Below are positions 7,605-14,225 of a stretch of DNA of 33,521 nt, in pieces; positions within the stretch are counted from its first letter, which is position 1, and each line of letters starts with the position of its first letter. The translations under genes were made by a program, and so were the position numbers. The notes under the pieces were generated by a model. It had not been told where the DNA came from, made no database searches, and was given only the letters and a program-made list of their open reading frames with translations. Origin of the DNA: Azonexus sp. (GTDB lineage: Bacteria; Pseudomonadota; Gammaproteobacteria; Burkholderiales; Rhodocyclaceae); assembly GCA_031277255.1 (NCBI GenBank), contig JAITMS010000029.1, forward strand, positions 1 to 33,521, read 5' to 3'.

Positions 7605-7878
7605 AACATCCCCTCTCTCCCAGCCTCTCTCCCGCAAGCGGGAGAGAGGGGGCATTTGCCTCCCCTCTCCACTTGTGGAGAGGGGGCGGGGGTGAGGTTC
7701 GCACCTCAAAACGCTGCGGCTCTTGCCAACAGGTTTGATCGGCCCGGAAGAACCGGGCGCGCGTCAGCGGCTCGGCAGTGGCGTGGCAATAGCCGAAGCC
7801 CGCCAGCACGGCACGCTGGGCGGCGCGTTCAGAAGGAAAGAAGTGGCGGCAAGCGCCGCATATGGGGTGGGAAGCCAT
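7597..7878 (-). CDS. Cys-rich small protein, first gene of the leftward late operon
   Basis: 93 aa from the ATG at 7878 (MASHPICGACRHFF). Cys7-x2-Cys10 with Cys31 and Cys50 suggests a small metal-binding fold. The last ~30 residues (from TSPPPPLHKWRGE onward) are encoded by the REP pair at 7611-7696 and are probably not functional. It overlaps the endolysin by 8 bp. There is no Shine-Dalgarno before its ATG, but the 19-bp late-promoter candidate lies exactly 33 nt upstream, which supports this start. The function is unknown; similar short Cys proteins accompany lysis genes in other Mu-like phages. Confidence 0.68.
   Translation of the reverse strand: MASHPICGACRHFFPSERAAQRAVLAGFGYCHATAEPLTRARFFRADQTCWQEPQRFEVRTSPPPPLHKWRGEANAPSLPLAGERLGERGCCG
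7611..7696. repeat. Double REP-like repeat between the Cys-rich gene and the endolysin
   Basis: Two facing palindromes, CTCTCTCCCGCAAGCGGGAG with its closing arm and CCCCTCTCCACTTGTGGAG with its closing arm, joined by GCATTTGCCT. The same paired arrangement is present at 15669-15759 and 21448-21537. It supplies both the C-terminus of the Cys-rich protein and the ribosome-binding region of the endolysin. Confidence 0.87.
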
Positions 7879-7911
7879 GCGCCCAGTGTCGCGCACGGGG
7901 CCAGGGAGTCG

Positions 7912-7930
7912 CCATTAGCGGGGATTAAAG
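7912..7930 (-). promoter_or_regulatory. Candidate late promoter/activator site, leftward copy
   Basis: On the minus strand this reads CTTTAATCCCCGCTAATGG, identical over all 19 bases to 19055-19073 on the plus strand. In both places 33 nt separate it from the first ATG of a late operon (here 7878). The end of the leader is also alike (CTGGGCGC-ATG here, CTGGGCGGC-ATG there). TAATGG could serve as a -10 element and TTTAATCC as part of an activator site. An inverted repeat GAATC/GATTC lies just upstream at 7939-7953. Function is inferred from the shared sequence and placement. Confidence 0.72.
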
Positions 7931-7997
7931 ATTGAGGCGAATCAGGGCGATTCAGGGGCGGAGGCGGGCAATACCCACACAGGGGAACAAGCTATTT
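7931..7997. other. Gap between the PLD gene and the leftward late operon
   Basis: No ORF. It holds GAATC-agggc-GATTC (7939-7953), a possible activator half-site pair. It also holds one arm of an inverted repeat CACAGGG (7978-7984)/CCCTGTG (8002-8008) that surrounds the PLD stop codon. The latter might slow or stop the repressor-operon transcript but has no T-run, so I do not call it a terminator. Confidence 0.4.
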
Positions 7998-8720
7998 TCA
8001 GCCCTGTGGCCAGTCTTTGCCCAAATCCCAGCGGCTCTGCCAATGCTCCAGATATTGCCGGGCCAGCGTCGGCTGTTCGCTGATGGTGAGCGCATTCTCG
8101 CTGTTGCGGCGTTCTGCGTTGCGGGTGTAATTGAAGGAGCCGGATTCTATGGTGCTGCCGTCGATCACCATGTATTTATCGTGATGAATGGCATAGGCGC
8201 TCACCGTGCGCGTAGGGATTCCGGCCTGCACCAGCAGGGTGAGTGCAGCCTGAGAGGCTTTGCTGTGATTGCCCCGGTCATCCACGATAACCCGCACATC
8301 CACACCTCGCTTTCTGGCCTCGACTAGCGCCTGCGCCACATCCTGCGCAGTGAAGGAATAAGCCGCCAAGCGTATCGATTGCCGCGCCTGTGCGATCTTT
8401 TGCAAAACCAGTGCAGAGGCCGAACCTTCCGGCGAAAACCCCACCTGCACATTACAGGCGGGCCGGTCATCAAGGGCTGGTGCGTTTGTTTCTGGCGAGC
8501 CGCATTGGGCATCAGCGGTCTGTTCCGGCCTGGGGGCAGGTTTCGTGCCGAATATCCCCGCCGGACATTTCCGCCTTGATGCACTGACGCCGCCATCGTT
8601 GCATACAAACTTGATGCCTTCGCAATGGCTGACGCCGCCCTTGTCCTGACCGCAGGGCAACGCGCCCGCCTGAGCCGCGCCAGCAAGGCAAAGGAGGAGG
8701 ATGGGGAGAAGGCGGGTCAC
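7998..8720 (-). CDS. Secreted phospholipase D-family nuclease
   Basis: 240 aa from the GTG at 8720, overlapping the lipoprotein stop (GTGA). The N-terminus (VTRLLPILLLCLAGAAQAGA) is a clear signal peptide with cleavage near residue 19. Residues ~23-52 form a small Cys domain (CGQDKGGVSHCEG, then FVCNDG and KC). Residues ~90-235 are a single-HKD PLD domain with His180-x-Lys182-x4-Asp187 followed by GSFNYT, as in the Nuc endonuclease subfamily, which works as a dimer. It should act in the periplasm on DNA. Linked to the repressor, it is likely expressed in the lysogen, so a role against incoming DNA is plausible but unproven. Confidence 0.85.
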   Translation of the reverse strand: MTRLLPILLLCLAGAAQAGALPCGQDKGGVSHCEGIKFVCNDGGVSASRRKCPAGIFGTKPAPRPEQTADAQCGSPETNAPALDDRPACNVQVGFSPEGSASALVLQKIAQARQSIRLAAYSFTAQDVAQALVEARKRGVDVRVIVDDRGNHSKASQAALTLLVQAGIPTRTVSAYAIHHDKYMVIDGSTIESGSFNYTRNAERRNSENALTISEQPTLARQYLEHWQSRWDLGKDWPQG

Positions 8721-9589
8721 TGGATATTCTTCAGGCTCAAATCTGGCTTGGCTATGGCTTGCTGGCACGCTTTATATTCTTTTTGAAAGGTCTTTGCGGC
8801 ATCGTTAAGCCAGCTTTTGTCCGGGTCATTACGTGACCAAGCGCCACGATATGAAAGCAGGGCCGTTGCAGCGTGGCGGCAACGGCTATACGGGAACAGC
8901 GCACGGTATCTGAGATTGTCTTCACGCCAGAACTTGAGTGCGAGCCGAACAGGGTCTTCAATCGTTGGCCAGTAGACGTCCCGATTCCCGCTTTTAATCA
9001 CCGCCATAAAATCGTCCTTGGCCTGTGCCAGCGTTCGCTCCATTCGCATCGCCTGTTTTTTTGCATCGGCATCGGTAGGCTCCGCGTCGTCTGACTCGAC
9101 AGGAATAACAGTGTTGTTGGTTTTGGCTGGTACCGCTTTGTCCAGGCAGACGGCGATACAGGGTGTTTTTGTAATGCTGACACCCGGCGGGTACTCTGTC
9201 CCAATACGAAAAAAGCAATGCTCTCCTCTCGCATTCCACTCTACCGGGATGCTCTTGGGCTTATCGCTGACTGCCATCTCAATCGCTACCACCTTGTCCC
9301 AGCCCATTTGTTCGGCATCGTCAGAATCGGCATGAGTCGAACTGGTGAACCCTTGTTGAGCCAGATCATCCCAGTACTTCACCACACCGGGGCATGACTT
9401 GACCAAGGCGACCGAGGCGGCTGTGATCTTGGGCATATCGGCATCGCTCAGGCCGGGGGGCGTGCGGAAAGACAAGGTGCGATCACCACCATTACCGGCC
9501 CCGCCGGATTCATTGTCAGATTGACCACATCCAGTAATGACAGATGCCGCAAGCAGCGTGCCAATCACCGATATCTGTAGCCGCCTCAT
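8717..9589 (-). CDS. Hypothetical lipoprotein (cargo gene)
   Basis: 290 aa. The N-terminus MRRLQISVIGTLLAASVITGC has a lipobox (ITGC, Cys21), so the protein should be lipid-anchored. A Gly/Asn/Ser linker follows, then a soluble domain with several Cys residues (SCPGVVKYW, HCFFRIG, CIAVCLD, YSRCRHA, YKACQ). I do not recognise the family. It is coupled on both sides by short overlaps: the 113-aa gene upstream and the secreted nuclease downstream. It is not a known Mu structural or replication gene, so it is probably lysogenic cargo acting at the envelope. Confidence 0.75.
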   Translation of the reverse strand: MRRLQISVIGTLLAASVITGCGQSDNESGGAGNGGDRTLSFRTPPGLSDADMPKITAASVALVKSCPGVVKYWDDLAQQGFTSSTHADSDDAEQMGWDKVVAIEMAVSDKPKSIPVEWNARGEHCFFRIGTEYPPGVSITKTPCIAVCLDKAVPAKTNNTVIPVESDDAEPTDADAKKQAMRMERTLAQAKDDFMAVIKSGNRDVYWPTIEDPVRLALKFWREDNLRYRALFPYSRCRHAATALLSYRGAWSRNDPDKSWLNDAAKTFQKEYKACQQAIAKPDLSLKNIQ

Positions 9590-9927
9590 GACTTCACCTC
9601 TGGATCTTGATTGCCAGTGGGGTTTGATCCTCTTTCTCGCACGGTTTCAGCATAACGGCGAACGCGGTATAGCTCACGGCCTTCGATGTCTATCACCAAG
9701 CCGGTGCCGAACTCGCGCTTCATGAATTCAAGCACCTGATTTCGTTCCGGCATGTCTTTGATCAGCGCCAGAATTTCCGCCTGTTCTGGAGTCGCCTTAC
9801 GTTTTTGCGATGATAGACCCGAAGCCATGTTGATGATGTTCACGACCACCTGTTGATTGTCGCCTATACGCAGATCACGGCCAGTTGCGTGGCCGCGCTT
9901 ACTGGCAACTTTCCGAGTTTGTGTCAT
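9586..9927 (-). CDS. Hypothetical small protein next to the repressor
   Basis: 113 aa, start overlapping the repressor stop (ATGA). The N-terminal third carries GHATGRDLRIGDNQQVVVNI, and the remainder is charged and helical (QAEILALIKDMPERNQVLEFMKREF). The GHATGRDLRI stretch resembles GHAAGHDLTI at the C-terminus of the repressor encoded immediately upstream. The function is unknown. Co-transcription with the repressor implies expression in the lysogen. Confidence 0.68.
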   Translation of the reverse strand: MTQTRKVASKRGHATGRDLRIGDNQQVVVNIINMASGLSSQKRKATPEQAEILALIKDMPERNQVLEFMKREFGTGLVIDIEGRELYRVRRYAETVRERGSNPTGNQDPEVKS

Positions 9928-10340
9928 TCGATCTTCTCCCTGATTGTCAAATCATGGCCAGCCGCGTGGCCTCCCGCTTTAATCTTGATGCGCTGCTTCG
10001 GCGCGCGCTCCGCCTCCAGTCCCGCCGCCAGCAGCGCGGCGGTTTGCAGGAGATTTTTGCGGGCGGCGGCGGCACAAAGACGGTAGCTGTTGAGAAGGGC
10101 GCGTTCTTCCTTGGAAAGAACCGTTTCTGCTGACGCGGGATGACCGGTGAGGATGTAGAGAACATCCACGTTGATTTTTGCCATCTTGGCAAGGGCATTG
10201 GCCCCAGGCTCAGACCCGGCTTCGTACTTGGCCCACATTTCACGCCTTACGCCAATGGCATCGGCGGCTTTTTGCTGCGAGAAACCAAGCCGCGCCCTTT
10301 CAGAAGATATACGCCCGCCTCTCTGTACATCCAGATTCAC
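9924..10340 (-). CDS. Cro/CI-type phage repressor (XRE family)
   Basis: 138 aa from a GTG at 10340 with AAGGGG as ribosome-binding site. Residues ~8-62 form an XRE helix-turn-helix (ERARLGFSQQKAADAIGVRREMWAKYEAG). The C-terminal part is helical and ends in a GGHAAGHDLTI motif. It is transcribed divergently from the early genes, and the palindrome at 10355-10374 lies between them, so it most likely represses the early promoter and controls its own. There is no LexA-like protease domain, so induction probably does not go through RecA self-cleavage. Confidence 0.86.
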   Translation of the reverse strand: MNLDVQRGGRISSERARLGFSQQKAADAIGVRREMWAKYEAGSEPGANALAKMAKINVDVLYILTGHPASAETVLSKEERALLNSYRLCAAAARKNLLQTAALLAAGLEAERAPKQRIKIKAGGHAAGHDLTIREKIE

Positions 10341-10349
10341 AAATTCCCC

Positions 10350-10378
10350 TTGACTTGTGCATTTGAATACACAAAAAT
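10350..10378 (+). promoter_or_regulatory. Candidate early promoter, rightward
   Basis: TTGACT (10350-10355) as -35 and AAAAAT (10373-10378) as a poor -10 are separated by 17 bp, upstream of the gp16-like gene at 10411. The palindrome at 10355-10374 fills the space between them, where a bound repressor would block polymerase. Confidence 0.5.
10355..10374. promoter_or_regulatory. Imperfect palindromic operator between repressor and early genes
   Basis: TTGTGCATTTGAATACACAA is symmetrical at 16 of 20 positions, with perfect TTGTG/CACAA outer arms. It lies in the only divergent gap of the prophage, next to the XRE repressor gene, so it is the natural operator candidate. Ner-type proteins such as the gp16-like one could share it. 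Confidence 0.62.
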
Positions 10379-10410
10379 AACACCCATAAACAGCTAATCA
10401 CAGCGATGCC

Positions 10411-10602
10411 ATGACCAAGCCGACCACCGCCAACCAGATCAAGCACCGCCTGCGTCAGCAGGGCAAGACTTTGAAGTCCTTTGCCGCCGAACACGGTTTC
10501 CGCTACCGCACTGTCTCCGATGTGGTGCGCGGCCTCCGTATCGGAAATTTTGGCGAAGGGCGCGATGTGCGCATCGCCCTTGGCCTGCCAGTGAATGACT
10601 GA
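10411..10602 (+). CDS. BcepMu gp16-family DNA-binding protein
   Basis: 63 aa, MTKPTTANQIKHRLRQQGKTLKSFAAEHGF. The pattern of a short helix-turn-helix (KTLKSFAAEHGFRYRTVSDVVRGL) and the tail RDVRIALGLPVND match the phage-associated BcepMu gp16 family as I remember it. It is the first rightward gene after the divergent control region, the place of ner in Mu, so a Cro/Ner-like role in turning down early or repressor transcription is likely. Confidence 0.8.
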   Translation: MTKPTTANQIKHRLRQQGKTLKSFAAEHGFRYRTVSDVVRGLRIGNFGEGRDVRIALGLPVND

Positions 10603-10650
10603 TTTAACCCATTGATTTTAACACTGTTTCGCACTGTTTAGGAGAAAAAC
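10603..10650. other. Short gap with repeats before the 75-aa gene
   Basis: Contains TTAACCCATTGATTTTAA, a loose inverted repeat, and CACTGTTT twice in direct orientation, then a good ribosome-binding site (AGGAG, 10640s) for the ATG at 10651. It may be a secondary regulator site; nothing firmer can be said. Confidence 0.35.
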
Positions 10651-10878
10651 ATGAGTATCGAATCAGCAAGGGCTGCCCTCAATCTGGTTGGCAAAACCGT
10701 CCGCCCAACGCCTGGCTCAGAGCGAGCGGCGTTTGCCAATGGCAAACCGCGCTGCGGCAAGGTGGTCGACATCTACTTCCCTGATCTCAACCACCCCTAT
10801 CTCAACGTGGATTTCGGCACCTTCAGGGAATGCATGTATGCGTTTGAGCTTGATGTGGTCGAAGAGGCAGCGGCATGA
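10651..10878 (+). CDS. Hypothetical early protein
   Basis: 75 aa, preceded by AGGAGAAAAAC. The sequence (KTVRPTPGSERAAFANGKPRCGKVVDIYFPDLNHPYLNVDF) suggests a small beta-rich domain with no clear motif. Its stop overlaps the next start (ATGA), as is usual for early genes of these phages. No family is recognised. Confidence 0.68.
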   Translation: MSIESARAALNLVGKTVRPTPGSERAAFANGKPRCGKVVDIYFPDLNHPYLNVDFGTFRECMYAFELDVVEEAAA

Positions 10879-11090
10879 ACATCTCCGCCACCCTCACCCG
10901 TTGCCGCGACAAAAAGCCGCTAGTCGTGCTCGACTCGCGGCCCTTCAATGGCTTGGAAATTCGACCCGATGAACTGCGCATTCTGGCCCAGGAACTGCTT
11001 CGCCTGGCCAACGCCGCCGCTGCCTTGCCGACAGGCAGAAAGAGTTTTTGCCCAGTCAAGATCGAGATCGGCCCGGAGGGCTGTGTATGA
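10875..11090 (+). CDS. Hypothetical early protein
   Basis: 71 aa, coupled by ATGA overlaps to both neighbours. It has a central helical section (RPDELRILAQELLRLANAAA) and a short C-terminal strand pair (CPVKIEIGPEGCV). Similar short genes occur between ner-like and transposase genes in BcepMu-type phages. The role is unknown. Confidence 0.68.
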   Translation: MNISATLTRCRDKKPLVVLDSRPFNGLEIRPDELRILAQELLRLANAAAALPTGRKSFCPVKIEIGPEGCV

Positions 11091-11368
11091 GCGCCTCCGC
11101 CGCCAAGACGCTTGACGTGCTGGCCGTCTTGCTCGGCCACTTCGCCAATGGCCTCGCACCGGGCGATCTGGCCAAGGCCACTGGCCTTGATCCTTCTGCC
11201 ATCACCCGCTACGTCGCCACGCTGGAAGAAAAAGGCTTTGCCGAGCGCATCCCGGAGACGGGGCGCGTCCGGCCTTCCATCAATCTCGCCCGCCATGCCT
11301 TGTCGATTCTCAGGAGCATCGACGCGGCGGAAGCGCGGCTGGTCAATTTGAAACAACGTCTCTCTTGA
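11087..11368 (+). CDS. IclR/MarR-like winged-helix protein
   Basis: 93 aa from the ATG at 11087 that overlaps the previous stop (ATGA); an upstream in-frame start is weaker. Residues ~8-60 (TLDVLAVLLGHFANGLAPGD through SAITRYVATLEEKGFAERI) form a winged HTH like the DNA-binding domain of IclR regulators, with no effector domain. It is probably an early regulator or a DNA-binding accessory to transposition. Confidence 0.78.
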   Translation: MSASAAKTLDVLAVLLGHFANGLAPGDLAKATGLDPSAITRYVATLEEKGFAERIPETGRVRPSINLARHALSILRSIDAAEARLVNLKQRLS

Positions 11369-11386
11369 TTTTTGAAAGGATTTTTC

Positions 11387-12370
11387 ATGGGCCGAAAACC
11401 AGTCCTTACCGACAACCCTTCCAGCGCCGTGGCCGAGGCCGAAGTGCCGAGCCTGCCTGCGATGGCCGAGGCGGCAAACCAGATGGCGGCGTTGCAAGCC
11501 GGGTACAACGATGAGCGGGACTTGGCAAACCAGCTTTGGGGCCAGATTCAAATGGCCGACGCGATTTCAAAACTGACGACGGTCGTCGGTTTGACAAAGC
11601 TGAGAGAAATCAAGGAAACCAAGATGTACCGGGCGTTTTCGGGCAAGTCGGCGGTAGATCGCGAGGGCAATAAAATCGCCGACGTCGGCACTTGGGACGG
11701 ATTTTGTCAGGCGCTTGGGATGTCGCGGCAGAAAGTCGACGAGGATTTGATCAACCTGCGCACATTCGGCGAGGAGGCGCTGGAAAACCTCTCCCGTATT
11801 GGCGCTGGCTACCGCGAACTCCGCCAGTTCCGCCGTCTGCCGGAAGATCAGCGCACCGCCCTGATCGAATCGGCCAAGGCGGGCGACAAGGATACTCTGC
11901 TCGAACTGGCCGAAGACCTGATCGCCAAGCACGCCAAGGAAAAAATGGACCTCATCGCTGCCCGCCACGAGGCTCAGGCGGCGCTGGACGAAGCCCAGGC
12001 CGACGCTGCCGCCAAGGATGCCGTGCTCGACGAAACGGCCCAAAAGCTGCGCGACCTGCAAATCAGAACGCGTAACAAGATTGCCGCCGTCACCGACTGG
12101 CCGGACGCTTTGATCCCCATCACCGACCAGATTGCCGCTGCCGGGCGCAAGATCGCCACCGGCCTCTCTGAGCTGGAAACCTGCCGCATCAAGCTGTTCG
12201 AGGTAGCCCATGAACTCGCCCAAGATCAGCGCCCGCAGTATGAAGCGGCGCTGGCGCATGTGGCGCAAGGCTACGAGATGGCGCTGGCGCAGGCCGAGAC
12301 GCTGACAGCCAGAGAACGCGACATCTATGACAAGTCGCTGGGCATGTATCAGGACCATGACGCGGCGTGA
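11387..12370 (+). CDS. Coiled-coil early protein of unknown function
   Basis: 327 aa. The ATG at 11387 with GAAAGGA six bases upstream is preferred over a TTG at 11372. After a Pro/Ala-rich N-terminus comes a region resembling a DNA-binding helical domain (WDGFCQALGMSRQKVDEDLINLRTF). Residues ~165-235 are long, charged and Ala-rich, likely coiled coil. It ends just before the transposase gene. Proteins of this size and place are common in BcepMu-like phages, but I do not know their job; an accessory to the transpososome is a guess. Confidence 0.75.
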   Translation: MGRKPVLTDNPSSAVAEAEVPSLPAMAEAANQMAALQAGYNDERDLANQLWGQIQMADAISKLTTVVGLTKLREIKETKMYRAFSGKSAVDREGNKIADVGTWDGFCQALGMSRQKVDEDLINLRTFGEEALENLSRIGAGYRELRQFRRLPEDQRTALIESAKAGDKDTLLELAEDLIAKHAKEKMDLIAARHEAQAALDEAQADAAAKDAVLDETAQKLRDLQIRTRNKIAAVTDWPDALIPITDQIAAAGRKIATGLSELETCRIKLFEVAHELAQDQRPQYEAALAHVAQGYEMALAQAETLTARERDIYDKSLGMYQDHDAA

Positions 12371-12377
12371 GGCAATC

Positions 12378-14225
12378 ATGGCCCTTCGACAAAGCTCAGG
12401 ACAGACCCGTCTTGCGCCCGCCCTGCTCGCTGATCTCTTTGCGCTCCGTGATGCCGTCAAAACGGCAGCGCACGGCAATGCCACTTTGCTGGTGCATGGC
12501 TTCGCCGACCGCATCGGCAAAAACCCGGCCACCGTTTATGCCTGGCTCAAACGCCACGCCGGGTTTGACGCCGGGCGCAAAAAGAGGAGCGACGCGGGCG
12601 CTACGGCGCTGCCGCTGCCCACACTTCATTTCATCGCCACCGCCAAAAAAGAGGCTATTCGCGGCAACGGCAAAAAGACCCTGCCAACGGCGGTGGGCAT
12701 GAACATTGCCCACCAGAACGGCCTCACCGTCAATCTTTCGGAAGACCGCATCAATGCCCTGATGCGGGCGCACCGGCTGGATGCCGCCGCCCAGGCTGCT
12801 GCCCGCAGTCACAGCACATTGCGTAGCCTCCATCCCAACCATCTGCACCAGATCGACCCCTCGCTCTGCCTGATTTACTACACCCCCAGGGGACAGGCGA
12901 TCATGCGCGACGAAGAGTTTTATAAAAACAAGCCCGCCAGCCTGGACAAGGTGAAGCTGAAGGTCTGGCGCTATGTGCGCTACGACCACGCCAGCGGCAG
13001 CGTCGATGTGCGCTACTTTGAGGCGGCGGGCGAAAACCAGGCCAGCCTCTTTGCTTTCCTCATGTACACTTGGGGGCGGCAGGAAGATCGGCTGTCTCAC
13101 GGGGTGCCGCGAATGCTCTTGTGGGACAAGGGCAGCGCCAACATGAGTCACGGCATCCGGCGTTTGCTCGATGCGCTGGGCGTCGATCACCAGACCCACG
13201 CGACCGGCCACTCCTGGGCCAAGGGCGGGGTGGAGCAAGGCAACAACCTGGTGGAAACGCATTTCGAGTCCCGTTTGCGTTTTGAGCCGGTGGATTCGGT
13301 CGAGCAGTTGAACGCGAGCGCCGCCCGCTGGGTGAGGGACTGGAACGCCAACCGCATCGAGCATGTCGATTGCCGGATCACCCGCGCCTCTGGCGAGCCG
13401 ATGGTACGCGATGATCTGTGGCAGTTGATCCTGCGCTACCCCGGCGCATTGGTGGCGCTGCCGGAGCATAAGGTCTGCCAGTGGTTCCTGGTGGGTCAGG
13501 AATTGACCCGGCAGGTCAGGAACCGGGCCATCAGCTTTGCCCACCCGGAATTGAAAAAGAGCGCCAGCTACGACCTCACCCCTTGGGCGGAATTTATCGG
13601 CAACGGCCAGCAGGTGCGCGTGACGCCCTTGCTGCTGCAAGGCGCGGCGTTGCGCATCGAAATCGAACGCTTGGGGGCCGAACCCTTGCTGGTGCAGGTT
13701 ACGCCAGAGCAGGCGTTTGATGATTACGGCAGGCCGCTCTCGGCCCCGGTTGTCGGCGAGGAATACGCCCACGCCCCGAAAACTGCCTCCGAACGCGCCG
13801 CCGACACACTCGCCGCCACCGCCTGGGGCGCGGGCGTCACGGCGGACGAGGCCGAGAAAAAGCGCGCGGAAAACGCCCGGCCCTTCGGCTATTTGAATGA
13901 CGGCAAGGGCCTCGTCGCCCACTCGTACCTCGGCCAGAACGACCTGCCGCCGCGTCTGTTGCCGGAGGCGGCAGAGGTCGAAACGGCGGCGGTCGCCGCC
14001 ATGCGCCGCGACGCCCCTGCCGTGCAGATCATGCTCACCGTGCCGGAAGCCGTGCGGGCCATCAAGGAACGCCTCTCTGAGGCCGCGCCCGCCGATCTCT
14101 ACCGGCAGATCAGCGCCGCCTTCCCCAACGGCCATGTGCCGCTGGCCTGGGCCGATCAATGGGGCGCTCTGCCGCCCGCCACCGGCACGCATGATGGCGA
14201 GCCGGGCTTGCGGCGGGTCAAGTGA
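12378..14225 (+). CDS. tnpA: DDE transposase of BcepMu type
   Basis: 615 aa. The ATG at 12378 sits six bases after GAGG; two in-frame ATGs upstream lack this. An N-terminal HTH region (~40-65, DRIGKNPATVYAWLKRH) is followed by the catalytic core with Asp160 (HQIDPS), Asp250 (LLWDKGSAN) and Glu286 (KGGVEQGNN), a D,D-35-E triad. A Mu-transposase-like C-terminal beta domain follows. It pairs the prophage ends and carries out strand transfer for integration and replication, with the ATPase encoded next. Codons 3-10 come from a dispersed CCTTCGACAAAGCTCAGGAC repeat, so the extreme N-terminus is repeat-derived. Confidence 0.92.
   Translation: MALRQSSGQTRLAPALLADLFALRDAVKTAAHGNATLLVHGFADRIGKNPATVYAWLKRHAGFDAGRKKRSDAGATALPLPTLHFIATAKKEAIRGNGKKTLPTAVGMNIAHQNGLTVNLSEDRINALMRAHRLDAAAQAAARSHSTLRSLHPNHLHQIDPSLCLIYYTPRGQAIMRDEEFYKNKPASLDKVKLKVWRYVRYDHASGSVDVRYFEAAGENQASLFAFLMYTWGRQEDRLSHGVPRMLLWDKGSANMSHGIRRLLDALGVDHQTHATGHSWAKGGVEQGNNLVETHFESRLRFEPVDSVEQLNASAARWVRDWNANRIEHVDCRITRASGEPMVRDDLWQLILRYPGALVALPEHKVCQWFLVGQELTRQVRNRAISFAHPELKKSASYDLTPWAEFIGNGQQVRVTPLLLQGAALRIEIERLGAEPLLVQVTPEQAFDDYGRPLSAPVVGEEYAHAPKTASERAADTLAATAWGAGVTADEAEKKRAENARPFGYLNDGKGLVAHSYLGQNDLPPRLLPEAAEVETAAVAAMRRDAPAVQIMLTVPEAVRAIKERLSEAAPADLYRQISAAFPNGHVPLAWADQWGALPPATGTHDGEPGLRRVK
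12383..12407. repeat. Dispersed CCTTCGACAAAGCTCAGGAC repeat at the start of tnpA
   Basis: One base differs from the form in the 7083, 18456 and (reverse) 14466 copies. It lies immediately after the transposase start codon and is translated as part of the N-terminus. Confidence 0.8.

Noticed and set aside
7978..8008. Intrinsic terminator after the PLD gene (CACAGGG/CCCTGTG)
   Set aside because: The stem has a 17-base loop, includes the stop codon and lacks a T-run; kept only as a note on the gap.
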